Translations under genes and position numbers: made by a program
Assembly: GCF_003286595.3 (NCBI RefSeq)
Contig: NZ_CP132985.1
Coordinates: 1,240,001 to 1,304,000, forward strand
Direction of reading: 5' to 3'
Origin: Aerococcus mictus
Lineage (GTDB): Bacteria; Bacillota; Bacilli; Lactobacillales; Aerococcaceae
DNA: 64,000 nucleotides
The notes under the pieces: model-generated
The model's input: only the letters and a program-made list of their open reading frames with translations
The model's database searches: none
What the model was told of the DNA's origin: nothing
Shown: positions 27,855 through 36,800 of the stretch, one piece after another
Position numbering within the stretch: the first letter of the stretch is position 1
Layout of the letters: every line of letters starts with the position of its first letter

Positions 27855-28715
27855 CTAGCCCCACCACAATTTAATCAAGGCTTGGATTCCATCATCTTCA
27901 CTAAATTCATGGGCCAATTTTTGATAGAGGTTATAGGCCAGTTGGGTTCCCGGAAGTTTGAGCCTTTCTTTTTCAGCGACTTCAAGGGCAATTCTTAGGT
28001 CTTTAATAAAATGTTTAACGAAGAAGCCTGGACTATAATCATTTTTAAGAATACGGGGGCCATATTGGGACAGGGAGAAATTCGCAGCTGCTCCACTGTT
28101 CAAGGTTTGAATCACTTGGTCCAAGTTCAAATCATTATTTTTCGCATAAGCCAGTGCCTCACACATCCCGGTCATGGTGCCAGCAATCATGATTTGGTTA
28201 GCCATCTTAGCGTCTTGCCCCTTACCCGCAGGTCCAAAGTACTCTATCTGTTGGCAAAAAGTTGCTAAAACGGGTTTAATTTGAGCTAAAATTTCTTTCT
28301 CCCCGCCAACTAAAGTCGTTAAGCGTCCTTCTTGGGCACCAATGTCTCCTCCCGTTACCGGCGCATCTAAAACGCTCACGCCAAATGCTTGACCTTCTCG
28401 GTAAAGTTTAACCGCTAGACTTGGACTAGAAGTAGTCATTTCGACAAAGATTTGCCCAGGCCGGCAAGCTGAAAAGAGCCCTGCCTTTCCTAGGTAAACT
28501 TCCTCGACATCGTGGGGATAGCCTAAAATAGTGAACACTAAATCCGATTGTTCAGCGATCTGACTTGGGGAATCAAGCCATTGCGCTCCCAGCTCGATTA
28601 AGGGCTGGGCTTTTTTCTTGGTTCGGTTATAAACATTAAGATCATACCCTGCCTGGATTAAATGCCTGGCCATGGATTTTCCCATGACACCTAAGCCGAT
28701 AAAACCGATTTTCAT
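27855..28715 (-). CDS. NAD(P)-dependent beta-hydroxyacid dehydrogenase (GlxR/MmsB family)
   Basis: A 286-residue member of the 3-hydroxyisobutyrate dehydrogenase / tartronate semialdehyde reductase family. The N-terminal IGFIGLGVMGKSMARHL is the NAD(P) loop, VLDAPVTGGDIGAQEGRLTTLVGG (about 116-139) is the substrate motif, and GKGQDAKMANQ carries the catalytic Lys at about 170. The exact substrate (3-hydroxyisobutyrate, tartronate semialdehyde, succinic semialdehyde) cannot be told. It is monocistronic and convergent with the FMN reductase. Confidence 0.85.
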   Translation of the reverse strand: MKIGFIGLGVMGKSMARHLIQAGYDLNVYNRTKKKAQPLIELGAQWLDSPSQIAEQSDLVFTILGYPHDVEEVYLGKAGLFSACRPGQIFVEMTTSSPSLAVKLYREGQAFGVSVLDAPVTGGDIGAQEGRLTTLVGGEKEILAQIKPVLATFCQQIEYFGPAGKGQDAKMANQIMIAGTMTGMCEALAYAKNNDLNLDQVIQTLNSGAAANFSLSQYGPRILKNDYSPGFFVKHFIKDLRIALEVAEKERLKLPGTQLAYNLYQKLAHEFSEDDGIQALIKLWWG

Positions 28716-28832
28716 CTAACAACACCCTTTCACCTAACAATGATTTTTATTCTAATAATAGTTTACCATTGACTTGATCTTTTAGCTCTTGCCTTAGCCG
28801 ATTGTATGTAATGAGCCAATTCTTTGATCTTA

Positions 28833-28861
28833 TTGTTTATTTTTGATAAGGTTAATATATT
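28833..28861 (+). promoter_or_regulatory. Promoter of HdeD-like gene
   Basis: TTGTTT (28833-28838) and TATATT (28856-28861) are 17 bases apart, 43 bases before the start codon at 28905. Confidence 0.45.
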
Positions 28862-28904
28862 CAAAAATAAATTGACAAAATATTTTGACAAAGGAGACGG
28901 TAGA

Positions 28905-29426
28905 ATGAATGAAAATCAACAAGGCGTAAAATGGGGCGAACTCATTGTAGGAATTATTTTTATTATCCTTGCCATTATTAGTTTTAGAAATCCGACAGTG
29001 AGTTTAGTAAGCTTAATTTACTTTTATGCAGCCGGAGCGATTGTTTCTGGGATCGTGAACCTCTATACTCGCCATCAATTACGCCAAGTTAGTGACCAAA
29101 ACTATACAGTCATGTTAATTGTGGGCATTTTGAATTTAATTATCGGGGTTATTTTATTTTTCAATGTGGAAATCGGTTTCCTAACCATTCCTTTCCTAGT
29201 AGCCATTTGGTTTATTTCTGAAGGAATCGGACTTCTAACTTCCAGCTCCCTAGTTGGTTTTGTGAGTCCCGTAGGTCGAGGCCTCTCCATTTTCCTAGGC
29301 ATTGTTGGGATTATCGTTGCTATTTCGATCTTCTTTAATCCCCTATCTGCCTACTTTACAGTAGTCTTCTTGATTGGGGCTTACTTCTTATTCTCCGGTA
29401 TTGCCCACATTATCCGGGCCTTATAG
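28905..29426 (+). CDS. HdeD-like (DUF308) membrane protein
   Basis: A 173-residue integral membrane protein with about six hydrophobic segments in three similar pairs, typical of the HdeD/DUF308 family. Repeated GI(V)xxIISFFNP-like loops (ISFRNPTVSL, ILFFNVEIG, ISIFFNPLSA) mark the internal repeats. HdeD is linked to acid resistance in E. coli; the role in Firmicutes is unknown. ATG 28905 is chosen because AAGGAG is eight bases upstream. An in-frame ATG at 28824 would lie upstream of the promoter. Confidence 0.8.
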   Translation: MNENQQGVKWGELIVGIIFIILAIISFRNPTVSLVSLIYFYAAGAIVSGIVNLYTRHQLRQVSDQNYTVMLIVGILNLIIGVILFFNVEIGFLTIPFLVAIWFISEGIGLLTSSSLVGFVSPVGRGLSIFLGIVGIIVAISIFFNPLSAYFTVVFLIGAYFLFSGIAHIIRAL

Positions 29427-29453
29427 TATTTGATAACAAAATATGATGAGCTT

Positions 29454-29496
29454 AAAAGCGAACTTTACGATTTCAACCGGTAAAGTTCGCTTTTTT
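29454..29496. terminator. Bidirectional terminator between HdeD-like and TetR genes
   Basis: AAAAGCGAACTTTAC and GTAAAGTTCGCTTTT form a 15-bp stem with a short loop and flanking T/A runs. It serves both convergent genes; the TetR stop codon lies in the T tract. Confidence 0.9.
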
Positions 29497-30067
29497 AATG
29501 GTCATAAAGATAACGATCGATAAAGTCAGTGAAGAGCTCCATATCCAGCTTTCCCTGCATCACTTGATTAATAAAGATAGCAAAAAGAAAGTCAACGACT
29601 TGGTCTGCTGAGTGTTTTTTAAAGGCCTGGTCGCGAATGGCCGGATCGTCTTCTAAGCACTGGAGGAAATAGCCTTTTAAATGCTTGATGTAGCGATCCA
29701 TTTGGGCATTGGCTTGGCCTTTTTGTGATTGCGAAAAGACCAAGGTATGTTGGGAGAAGAAATGGGGGTACTTCTTGGCACCCGCAGCCAATAACTGATA
29801 AAGGGTCATAAAGGCTTGAGATAAGGGCCGGCTGGACCGATTGAGATGTTCAGATTGATCAGGAATTAAAATATCCCGCCAGACTGCTGCCACAGTTTGC
29901 AACAATAAGTCATTCTTATCTTCAAAGTAGTTATATAAGACCCCTAAAGATATTTGACAGCGCTTGGCTAAACGGCGCATATTGACCGCTTGAATCCCCT
30001 CTTCTTGGACCAATTGTAAGGCGACTTTTAAAATTTCTTGACTTGAACTGACTTTGCGATTAACCAC
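29495..30067 (-). CDS. TetR-family transcriptional regulator
   Basis: A 190-residue regulator. The N-terminal HTH is ILKVALQLVQEEGIQAVNMRRLAKRCQISLGVLYNYFEDKNDLL (about 10-53); the C-terminal ligand domain is not recognisable. GTG 30067 is preferred, since AAGGAGG lies six bases upstream; the ATG at 30097 would bury that site. The target is unknown. Its neighbour upstream on the same strand is glutathione reductase, which ends at its own terminator, so TetR is probably transcribed separately. Confidence 0.8.
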   Translation of the reverse strand: MVNRKVSSSQEILKVALQLVQEEGIQAVNMRRLAKRCQISLGVLYNYFEDKNDLLLQTVAAVWRDILIPDQSEHLNRSSRPLSQAFMTLYQLLAAGAKKYPHFFSQHTLVFSQSQKGQANAQMDRYIKHLKGYFLQCLEDDPAIRDQAFKKHSADQVVDFLFAIFINQVMQGKLDMELFTDFIDRYLYDH

Positions 30068-30144
30068 AGAATGCCTCCTTCCCAAACCACTTCTCATAAC
30101 TTCTTTATTTTACCATCTAAATTCACCTGACTCAAAAACAAAAA

Positions 30145-30255
30145 TAGTGTGATAGTCACATCAAAGGACGAAGCCATTGGAGAAAACTTTCATAAGCTCA
30201 GCTTGTCTGAGCGTTAACAGTTTTTGAAATGGACGTTCGTCCTGTGGCTGGAACA
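30145..30255 (+). repeat. 111-bp structured interspersed repeat, copy 2
   Basis: A gap-free hand alignment with 60665-60555 (minus strand) gives about 92 of 111 identical bases. Nested stems are AGTCACA with TGTGGCT (one G-T pair), GGACGAA with TTCGTCC, AAAACT with AGTTTT, and GCTCAG with CTGAGC. Most differences fall in the loops and linkers. It sits between the TetR gene 5' end and the gor terminator. Confidence 0.75.
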
Positions 30256-30287
30256 CGTACCAATATAATTAGAAACGTAACATACAT

Positions 30288-30314
30288 AAAAAAAGCTGGG
30301 ATTTTCTCCCAGCT
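30288..30314 (-). terminator. gor terminator
   Basis: On the minus strand AGCTGGGA and a matching CCCAGCT arm enclose GAAAAT and are followed by seven T. Confidence 0.92.
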
Positions 30315-30336
30315 AGATTCAAAACATGAAGCAAAC

Positions 30337-31689
30337 TTAACGCATAGTAACAAATTCTTCCGCTCCAGTTGGATGGAGGGCAATGGTTTGATCGAATTGC
30401 TTCTTCGTCGCCCCCATTGAGATAGCCACTGCAAAGCCTTGTAACATTTCATCAGCACCAAAACCAATCCCATGGAGACCAATGATTTTTTCCTCATCTC
30501 CTAGGCAGACCAACTTCATATAAATACTTTCCCGGTTAGAGGTCATTCCTGAAATCATTGAGGTAAAGTTGGTGTCATAAGTGGTAATCTTTTGTCCTGC
30601 AAAGGCTTGCTTAGCCGATTCTTCGGTATAGCCCATGGTAATAATTGGTGGGTGGGCAAAAACAATGGAAGGCACCATATTATAGTCTAAATAGAAGGGA
30701 TCCTGACCATTAAATAGATGATCTGATAGGGTCCGCCCTACCTTAATGGCTACAGGGGTTAATTCCACCTTACCAATCACATCACCAAAGGCATAGACCT
30801 TGTCCGCGGTCGTGTTATGGTAGTCATCGACCTTGATGTAACCCTTATCGGTTAACTCGATAGAGGTATTTTCTAGGCCAAGGTTTTCCGTGTTCGGTTG
30901 ACGACCAATGGCATAAAGCACCCGGTCACTAAGGACTTCATCATCTTCTTTAAAAGTGGTTTTAAAGGCACCTTCTGCCGTTTTCTCAATCTTGGTCACG
31001 TTGTGGTTGCTGAGTACGGTAATGCCCTGTTTCTTCATATTTTCCATTAAGGATTCAGTGATTCTAGGTTCATATTGGCGGAGAGGAGCTTCATGACGAA
31101 CGGCAAGCGTTACATCAACCCCAAATTCTTGTAGCATACCGGCCATTTCTACAGCAATATAACCAGCGCCCACAATTAGTAAGGAGTCTGGTAATTCCTC
31201 CCAGTTAAAGACATCGTCACTCACATCCACTAAGTCAATGCCAGGAATCCCTTCAGGTAAGGCAGGACGGCCACCGGTGAGAACACTAATATGTTCGCCG
31301 TAAAATTGTTCGCCATCCACTTCCACAATATGGTCTTCAACAAACTTGGCATAACCCTTTTTGTAGTGGGTGCCCCGACTTTCAAAGCCTTTGAAGTAAG
31401 AATTGTGTACCCGGTCAATATATTCATCCCGGTGTTTTTTCAAAGTTTGAAAATCAAAGTTCTTCAAGGGCGCATCAATGCCGTAATCAGGAGCATAGTC
31501 TCTTAGTAATTCCAGAATATGAGCCCCGTACCACATGCCTTTTTTAGGGACACAGCCTCGGTTGACACAGGTACCGCCGACTTCATCTTTTTCAATGATG
31601 AGGGTCTTAGCTCCATATTCGGCTGCCCGGTTAGCAGAAGCAATCCCAGCACTACCACCACCGATAACTATATAATCAAATCTTTCCAT
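30337..31689 (-). CDS. gor: Glutathione-disulfide reductase
   Basis: A 450-residue FAD flavoprotein of the pyridine nucleotide-disulfide reductase family that reduces GSSG with NADPH. The N-terminal FAD motif is VIGGGSAGIASA. The redox disulfide is Cys41-Cys46 in GGTCVNRGCVPKK. The NADPH motif is LLIVGAGYIAVEMA (about 167-180), and the C-terminal HPTGAEEF holds the catalytic His439-Glu pair. Full family length. The start overlaps the end of the upstream papain-like gene by 22 bases, so the two are probably one transcript. No glutathione synthesis gene is in the window; the cell may import it. Confidence 0.92.
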   Translation of the reverse strand: MERFDYIVIGGGSAGIASANRAAEYGAKTLIIEKDEVGGTCVNRGCVPKKGMWYGAHILELLRDYAPDYGIDAPLKNFDFQTLKKHRDEYIDRVHNSYFKGFESRGTHYKKGYAKFVEDHIVEVDGEQFYGEHISVLTGGRPALPEGIPGIDLVDVSDDVFNWEELPDSLLIVGAGYIAVEMAGMLQEFGVDVTLAVRHEAPLRQYEPRITESLMENMKKQGITVLSNHNVTKIEKTAEGAFKTTFKEDDEVLSDRVLYAIGRQPNTENLGLENTSIELTDKGYIKVDDYHNTTADKVYAFGDVIGKVELTPVAIKVGRTLSDHLFNGQDPFYLDYNMVPSIVFAHPPIITMGYTEESAKQAFAGQKITTYDTNFTSMISGMTSNRESIYMKLVCLGDEEKIIGLHGIGFGADEMLQGFAVAISMGATKKQFDQTIALHPTGAEEFVTMR

Positions 31690-32360
31690 TCGTTAAAATC
31701 CTTTCCTAGAAAACGACGCTTCTCTTGAGCTTCTTTAACGGCTTCATGGGCTTGATAGGACCGACTTGGAATAAAGTCAATGCCTTGTTTTCTTTGCAGC
31801 TGATTTATTTTTTCTGCATCACTAATATAGACATCAGCCGGCACTTCCTCCTTAGCTGTTAAATAACAGTAGGTCAAGCTTTGACTCGCAGGCACTTCAA
31901 CCTGACTACGCCCTTGGTTATCATAGGCTAGGTAGATGAGTTGGCCAGCTGGGTTATATTTGTAGGCATATACCACAATCCAATGGTTGCCATAGCTACT
32001 TTTTAGCGGTTTTTGAAGACCCACAATAAATGGCCCATAACCCTGGTCGATCAAATCTGGCAAATTAATCTCAGTCAGTAAGCCCGCCTTGACTTGATAA
32101 GGCATATTTTCACAGAACATGGATAAAGCTAAGGCGATATCCCAAATAAAACTTCCGCGATAAGGTCGCTTATCATCAACAATTTCTTTAAAACCTGCTA
32201 CTAAAGTGTCCTTATCTAAGTCGACCCCGGTGTCTTTGAGCGTATGATAATGTACCAAGACACTACAGCAGTAGGATCCACAAATTCCTGGATTGCTAGA
32301 GTTCTTCCAGGAGCGATAGCGGTTAAACGCCTTGGGATCCAAGCCTTTCCAATCTGTCAT
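31668..32360 (-). CDS. Papain-like C39-type cysteine peptidase homologue
   Basis: A 230-residue cytoplasmic-looking protein without signal or membrane segment. NPGICGSYCCSVLVHY (about 24-39) provides a likely Cys nucleophile (Cys27), YGNHWIVVYAYKYN (about 124-137) a catalytic His, and YLAYDNQGRSQV an Asp/Asn. This Cys-His-Asp order and spacing fits papain-like/C39-family proteins of unknown substrate. It overlaps gor by 22 bases, so it may act in thiol or peptide metabolism, which is inference. AGAGGCGAG is just before ATG. Confidence 0.6.
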   Translation of the reverse strand: MTDWKGLDPKAFNRYRSWKNSSNPGICGSYCCSVLVHYHTLKDTGVDLDKDTLVAGFKEIVDDKRPYRGSFIWDIALALSMFCENMPYQVKAGLLTEINLPDLIDQGYGPFIVGLQKPLKSSYGNHWIVVYAYKYNPAGQLIYLAYDNQGRSQVEVPASQSLTYCYLTAKEEVPADVYISDAEKINQLQRKQGIDFIPSRSYQAHEAVKEAQEKRRFLGKDFNEWKDLII

Positions 32361-32536
32361 TCTACTCGCCTCTTTCTATATAAGTTTATTCTAGCATGTT
32401 TATTGTCGATCTAAAACGAAAGCGCTCAATCACTTATAAATAATTTTAAAAAAATTAGCTAAAGATGCTTAAAATGATTGTAATTTAAGCTGATTTAGGC
32501 TAAAGTTTAAAGGATTGATACTCTTTCTGAAAGTAG

Positions 32537-33742
32537 GTGACTTACTTGCTAGAAGATGGCAAAGCCTTCTTACCAGGAGCAATTCAATCCATACTGATGA
32601 CCATCTTATTGGTTAGCCTGTTCTTTCCATTTTATATAACCATTGTTGTTTTTGGGGTCGTTTTTACCTTGTTGTTGGCCACCGGAATGCTCTCGGCCAA
32701 ACACTGGCCAGATGACCCTTTAATCACAAGTTTATTTTCCTTCCCTTTTTATGCCTTTTTAATCTCTATTGTGCATGAAAATTGGGTGGGTGGACTGATC
32801 TCAGTTGGTTTATTAATTGCCCTTATTTATTCGATTTACTATACGAAACAGGTTCGACCAGACTATCTAACCGAAATCGTAAACATTACTTTAATTGCAA
32901 GTATTATCATTTTTATTTTTACCCTCTTAGAGCACTTTGATATCATCTCAGAATGGGATTATACCTTTATCTCTCCTGCCATGAATAAGGTGCACCCTGA
33001 CCGAGTAGAGGCCACATTTTTTAACCCGAATTATTTCGCTATGATGCTAGAATTCTTTATCGTTATCGCCATGTATCGGATGAAGACTACTAAGCATTTA
33101 GCTAAAAAATTAACCTGTCTCTTTTTAATTGCTTGTAATTTACTAGCCATTGTCTATACCGGCTGCCGAACCAGTGCCATCGTGATTATAGGCGCCTCTT
33201 ATGTTTTCTTTTATGTGATCGGCTATAAGAAAACCGCCATCTACTCCCTACTAGGTCTCAGTATCTTAGGACTGATCGCTTGGGGGATGGGTCTTATGCC
33301 ACGCTTTGACGACTTAGCTTATGCCTTTTCCGACCGCTTTGACATCTGGCAAACCGGCTGGCAGGCCTTTAAGGATAATGTTTGGTTTGGCCAAGGTCCC
33401 TTGACCTATATGCATGTTTATAGTGAATACACTACTAAGTATACCCAGCATGCCCATAATATTTTCCTAGATACGCTCTTATCCTATGGTATCATCGGGT
33501 CGAGCCTCCTGGTTTATCCCCTTTACCGTCTAGGAAGGATGCTCAATGAGATGCGACGATATGCAAGTATCCGTCCCGAACTCGCCTTAATCTGTAGTTT
33601 GCTCAGTGTGGTATTAATCCACGGCCTAACCGATGTGACGATCTTTTGGATCCAAACCGCTGGCTTACTGATGGCCATTGTATTAGTCGGTCCTAACCTC
33701 CTCAAAACCGCCAAGGAAAAAGCAAATCACTTAGAAGAATAG
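32537..33742 (+). CDS. O-antigen ligase / Wzy-family membrane protein
   Basis: A polytopic protein of up to 401 residues with about ten membrane segments. The conserved O-antigen ligase (Wzy_C) region has TGCRTSAIVIIGASY, then a large loop with RFDIWQTGWQAFKDNVWFGQG and the QHAHNIFLDTLLSYGIIG motif (His at about 302), and HGLTDVTIFW near the end. In Gram-positives such proteins polymerise or ligate cell-surface glycans; the substrate is unknown. The start is uncertain: GTG 32537, or TTG 32546, which has AGGTGA five bases upstream. It is not in a polysaccharide cluster; it lies alone next to the giant adhesins. Confidence 0.8.
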   Translation: MTYLLEDGKAFLPGAIQSILMTILLVSLFFPFYITIVVFGVVFTLLLATGMLSAKHWPDDPLITSLFSFPFYAFLISIVHENWVGGLISVGLLIALIYSIYYTKQVRPDYLTEIVNITLIASIIIFIFTLLEHFDIISEWDYTFISPAMNKVHPDRVEATFFNPNYFAMMLEFFIVIAMYRMKTTKHLAKKLTCLFLIACNLLAIVYTGCRTSAIVIIGASYVFFYVIGYKKTAIYSLLGLSILGLIAWGMGLMPRFDDLAYAFSDRFDIWQTGWQAFKDNVWFGQGPLTYMHVYSEYTTKYTQHAHNIFLDTLLSYGIIGSSLLVYPLYRLGRMLNEMRRYASIRPELALICSLLSVVLIHGLTDVTIFWIQTAGLLMAIVLVGPNLLKTAKEKANHLEE

Positions 33743-33764
33743 AAAATCACTTCGATAATAAAAG

Positions 33765-33801
33765 TAGCTCACTCTACATTCTGTAGAATGAGCTATTTTT
33801 T
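33765..33801 (+). terminator. Terminator of O-antigen ligase gene
   Basis: TAGCTCA-C-TCTACA and TGTAGA-A-TGAGCTA pair around TTC and are followed by six T. Confidence 0.9.
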
Positions 33802-33810
33802 ATTGGCTTA

Positions 33811-33838
33811 AAAAAAGCACCCCGCTAAGCGAGGTGCT
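33811..33838 (-). terminator. Terminator of surface protein gene 1
   Basis: On the minus strand AGCACCTCGC and GCGGGGTGCT pair around a TTA loop (one G-T pair), followed by seven T. Confidence 0.92.
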
Positions 33839-33862
33839 GGAAGAGAAGCTAATCAGTGGAGA

Positions 33863-36800
33863 TTAGTCTTCTTTTTTCTTTTTACCTAAAGCAAGGATGG
33901 AACCAGCTCCGATCAGAGCTAGAGCTAATGAGCTTGCTAACCCTGCAACTGCGCCGGTTTGAGGCAGTTGGGTATGCACTTGGGCAGGCGCTGCTTGAGT
34001 CTTGCTCTTATCTTCCTTTGCAGGAGTTTGAGTCTTAACTGAAACAGTCTTATCGTCTGCTTTAACAGGGTCGTCATTGGATTCTGCCTCTGGATCAGGT
34101 TTTACTTCATCTTCAACTTCAGGCTGTTCTTCTGGTTGTGGTTCAGGTTGAGGCTTAGGTGTTGGAACTGGTGTCACACCACTGCCCTCGTTTTCCTCTA
34201 CCGTAACCGTAACAATTACCGTTTCACTTGAACCATCAGGATAGGTGACGGTGACAGATTTTTCAATCTTATCGCCTGGTTTGGCGTCAGCTGGAACGTC
34301 GATAACGACCGCGCCAGTTTCAGGATCAACGCTGATGCCGGTTTCGCCAGCGCCGGGTTGGAAGCTGGTGCCAGCTGGTGGGTTGACCACTTTGCCGTCT
34401 TCGTCTCTAAAGATAGGTTCACCGATTTCAACCTTGTCGCCTGGTTGACCGGAACCTGGTTTATATTCAGGCTCGTAGATATCCTTGTCTTGTTTGACAC
34501 TTGGACGGCCGGTCGTCGTCACAGTGGTCTTCACAGGGTCGCCGGTCCGAGTTTCGACAGTACCATCTGAATTGGTATAGTCCTTAGATGGGATGATTAT
34601 GAGCGTATCACCACTTCCTTGACGAGGAACTTCGATGGTGAAGTCACCATTATCGTCAGAAGTGCCGGTGCCGATGGTCTTGCCATCCTTATCCTTCACT
34701 TCAACGGTTGAATTTGGAACGGTGGTCTTACCGGTAACAGTGGTTTTATCTGAACCGGGTTCGTTCTTAGCCCCTGGGTTGGTAATTTGTGGGGTTTCCT
34801 TAACGACCGTTTCAGCGCCACCTTGAGGATTGCCATTGTCGCCTGTGACAGGCTTGAAGTTGCCTTGGTCATCCTTCTTACCAGGAACAATACTAATCTT
34901 GTCACCAGGATTTTGTTTTGGTACATCGATCTTAATATTACCTTGGTCGTCAGAAGTACCGGTGCCGATGGTGTTACCATCCTTGTCCTTGACTTCTACA
35001 TCAGTGTTTGGCGTAGTTTTACCAGTCACTGTAGTGGTGTCTTGACCAGGTTGGTTCTCAGCGCCGGGTTCGGTGACACGTGGGAAGCTGTCTTCATTTT
35101 TCGGATCGGTACCGCGGTCTTTTTCCTCTTGGTCAGTCCAGCCATCGTTGTCGTCATCCTTGTCGCCTTGGTCGATGCCTGGAACATTTGGATTGTTTGG
35201 ATCCTCTGGCATGCCCGTATCCTTGTCAGGTTGGCCATCCTTATCGGTGTCGCGGTAAACAGTGATGGTCGATTCAGCGGTCACTGGGTTACCGTCTGCA
35301 TCAGTGACAGGCTTGCCGTCCTTATCTAAGACAGAAACTTCAACCGTAATGGTCCGAGTTTCTTCTTCAGGCGCCCAGTCAGTAATTTGTGGTTGGCCGG
35401 TCACTTGACCAGTTTCTGGGTCCACGGTTAGACCTGGATAAGTGTCTTGTCCATCGATGGTCACTTTAACGCTTCCGCCTTCTGGAACATTGTCCGCTTG
35501 CGGCGTCACTGGGGTAATGTCCTTACCTTCCAGAGCGTTTTGTGATTTAGGCGTCACTTCCACGCTGGATTCCGCTGGCCTTTCAGCAGGATTTGGATTG
35601 GTTACGGTCACTTTGACAGTCCGTTGGATAGCCTCATCAGTTGGTTTCCCTTGATCATCTTTTTGTCCAGTGCCAGTTGAGGTAATTTCAACAGGAATTT
35701 CAACGACTTTTTCGGTTTCACCTGGTTGGAAGTCCACGTTTGGTGTACCTACTAAATTACCGTTCTCGTCAACTGACAGGCCATCAACTGGAGCTGGAGT
35801 AGTCACCTTAGCGCCTGGTTTGTTAGGTGTTACCACCTTAGTATTGGCAGGCACTTCTTGGCCGTTGGTTACGATAGTGTCAGTGGTTTTAGCATCGAGG
35901 CCGTCCCATACTTTCGATGCATCATCGTCTTTATCTGGAATGCCATCGTTGTCGTCGTCTTCATCGTTTTGGTCCGCTTGACCGTCACCGTCTGTGTCGC
36001 GAAGCACGGTTACATTGATTGGCTCAGTCGCTTCATTGCCGGCTGGGTCCACGGCCTTAACGGTTGCTGGGAAGTCGCGGGACTCATCTTGGTCATCCGT
36101 CCATTGCACCGTACCCGCTGGAACCGTTCCTTCGATTTGTTTGGTCTCAGGATTGTAAGTTAAACCCTCAGGTAAGCCGTCAACCGTCACGGTCGCTTCC
36201 AGATCATCGGTCGTTACAGAAACAGGGTCGATTGGCTGCCCTTCCGTTGCTTGGATATCCTTAGCGGAAACGGTGATAGTTGGAGCGGTAGTGTCGGCTT
36301 CAGGAGCTGGACTTGCGCTCGCAGTGAAACGTGATGGGCTATCAGCTGTTACCGTTTGAGCAGGATCATTATCCCAGACAGGATTTTCATAACCTGCTGC
36401 AGCGGTAGGTGTTGGGATCTTATCAGCTGGAATCTTGGTGCCTTCCTTAACGTGATAAGTCTTGTCGCCACCTTCAAAAGGTGTCACGCCTTGACCTGCA
36501 ACAAGTTCAACCTTCTTGTAACCTGCAGGAACAGGGGCATCTGGATCATTGGTTCGATCGATAAATTCTGGATCAGTCACATTGATGGTTGCATTGGCTT
36601 GGTCGGTTGATCCGTCTTGGTATTTCACCGTAACAGGAACCGTAATGGCCTTGCCAGGAACCTTGGCTGTTTCAGCTGGATCAACAGTTACTACACCCGT
36701 TTGTGGGTCCACATGAACCGCTACGCTTGTGCCATCAACATCAACAGTTTCTGGTGCGGTGTAAGCAGCTTCTGAGTCTAAGGCTGGTTGAGCAGGCTCA

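Noticed and set aside
32417..32430. cre-like CGAAAGCGCTCAAT upstream of the papain-like gene and O-antigen ligase gene
   Set aside because: The core matches, but both ends deviate from the consensus and no link to carbon metabolism is evident.
34787..35329. 180-codon plus-strand ORF opposite surface protein 1
   Set aside because: It lies entirely within the Asp-rich and Ig-like coding region on the other strand, has no upstream ribosome site or promoter, and has no domain I recognise.
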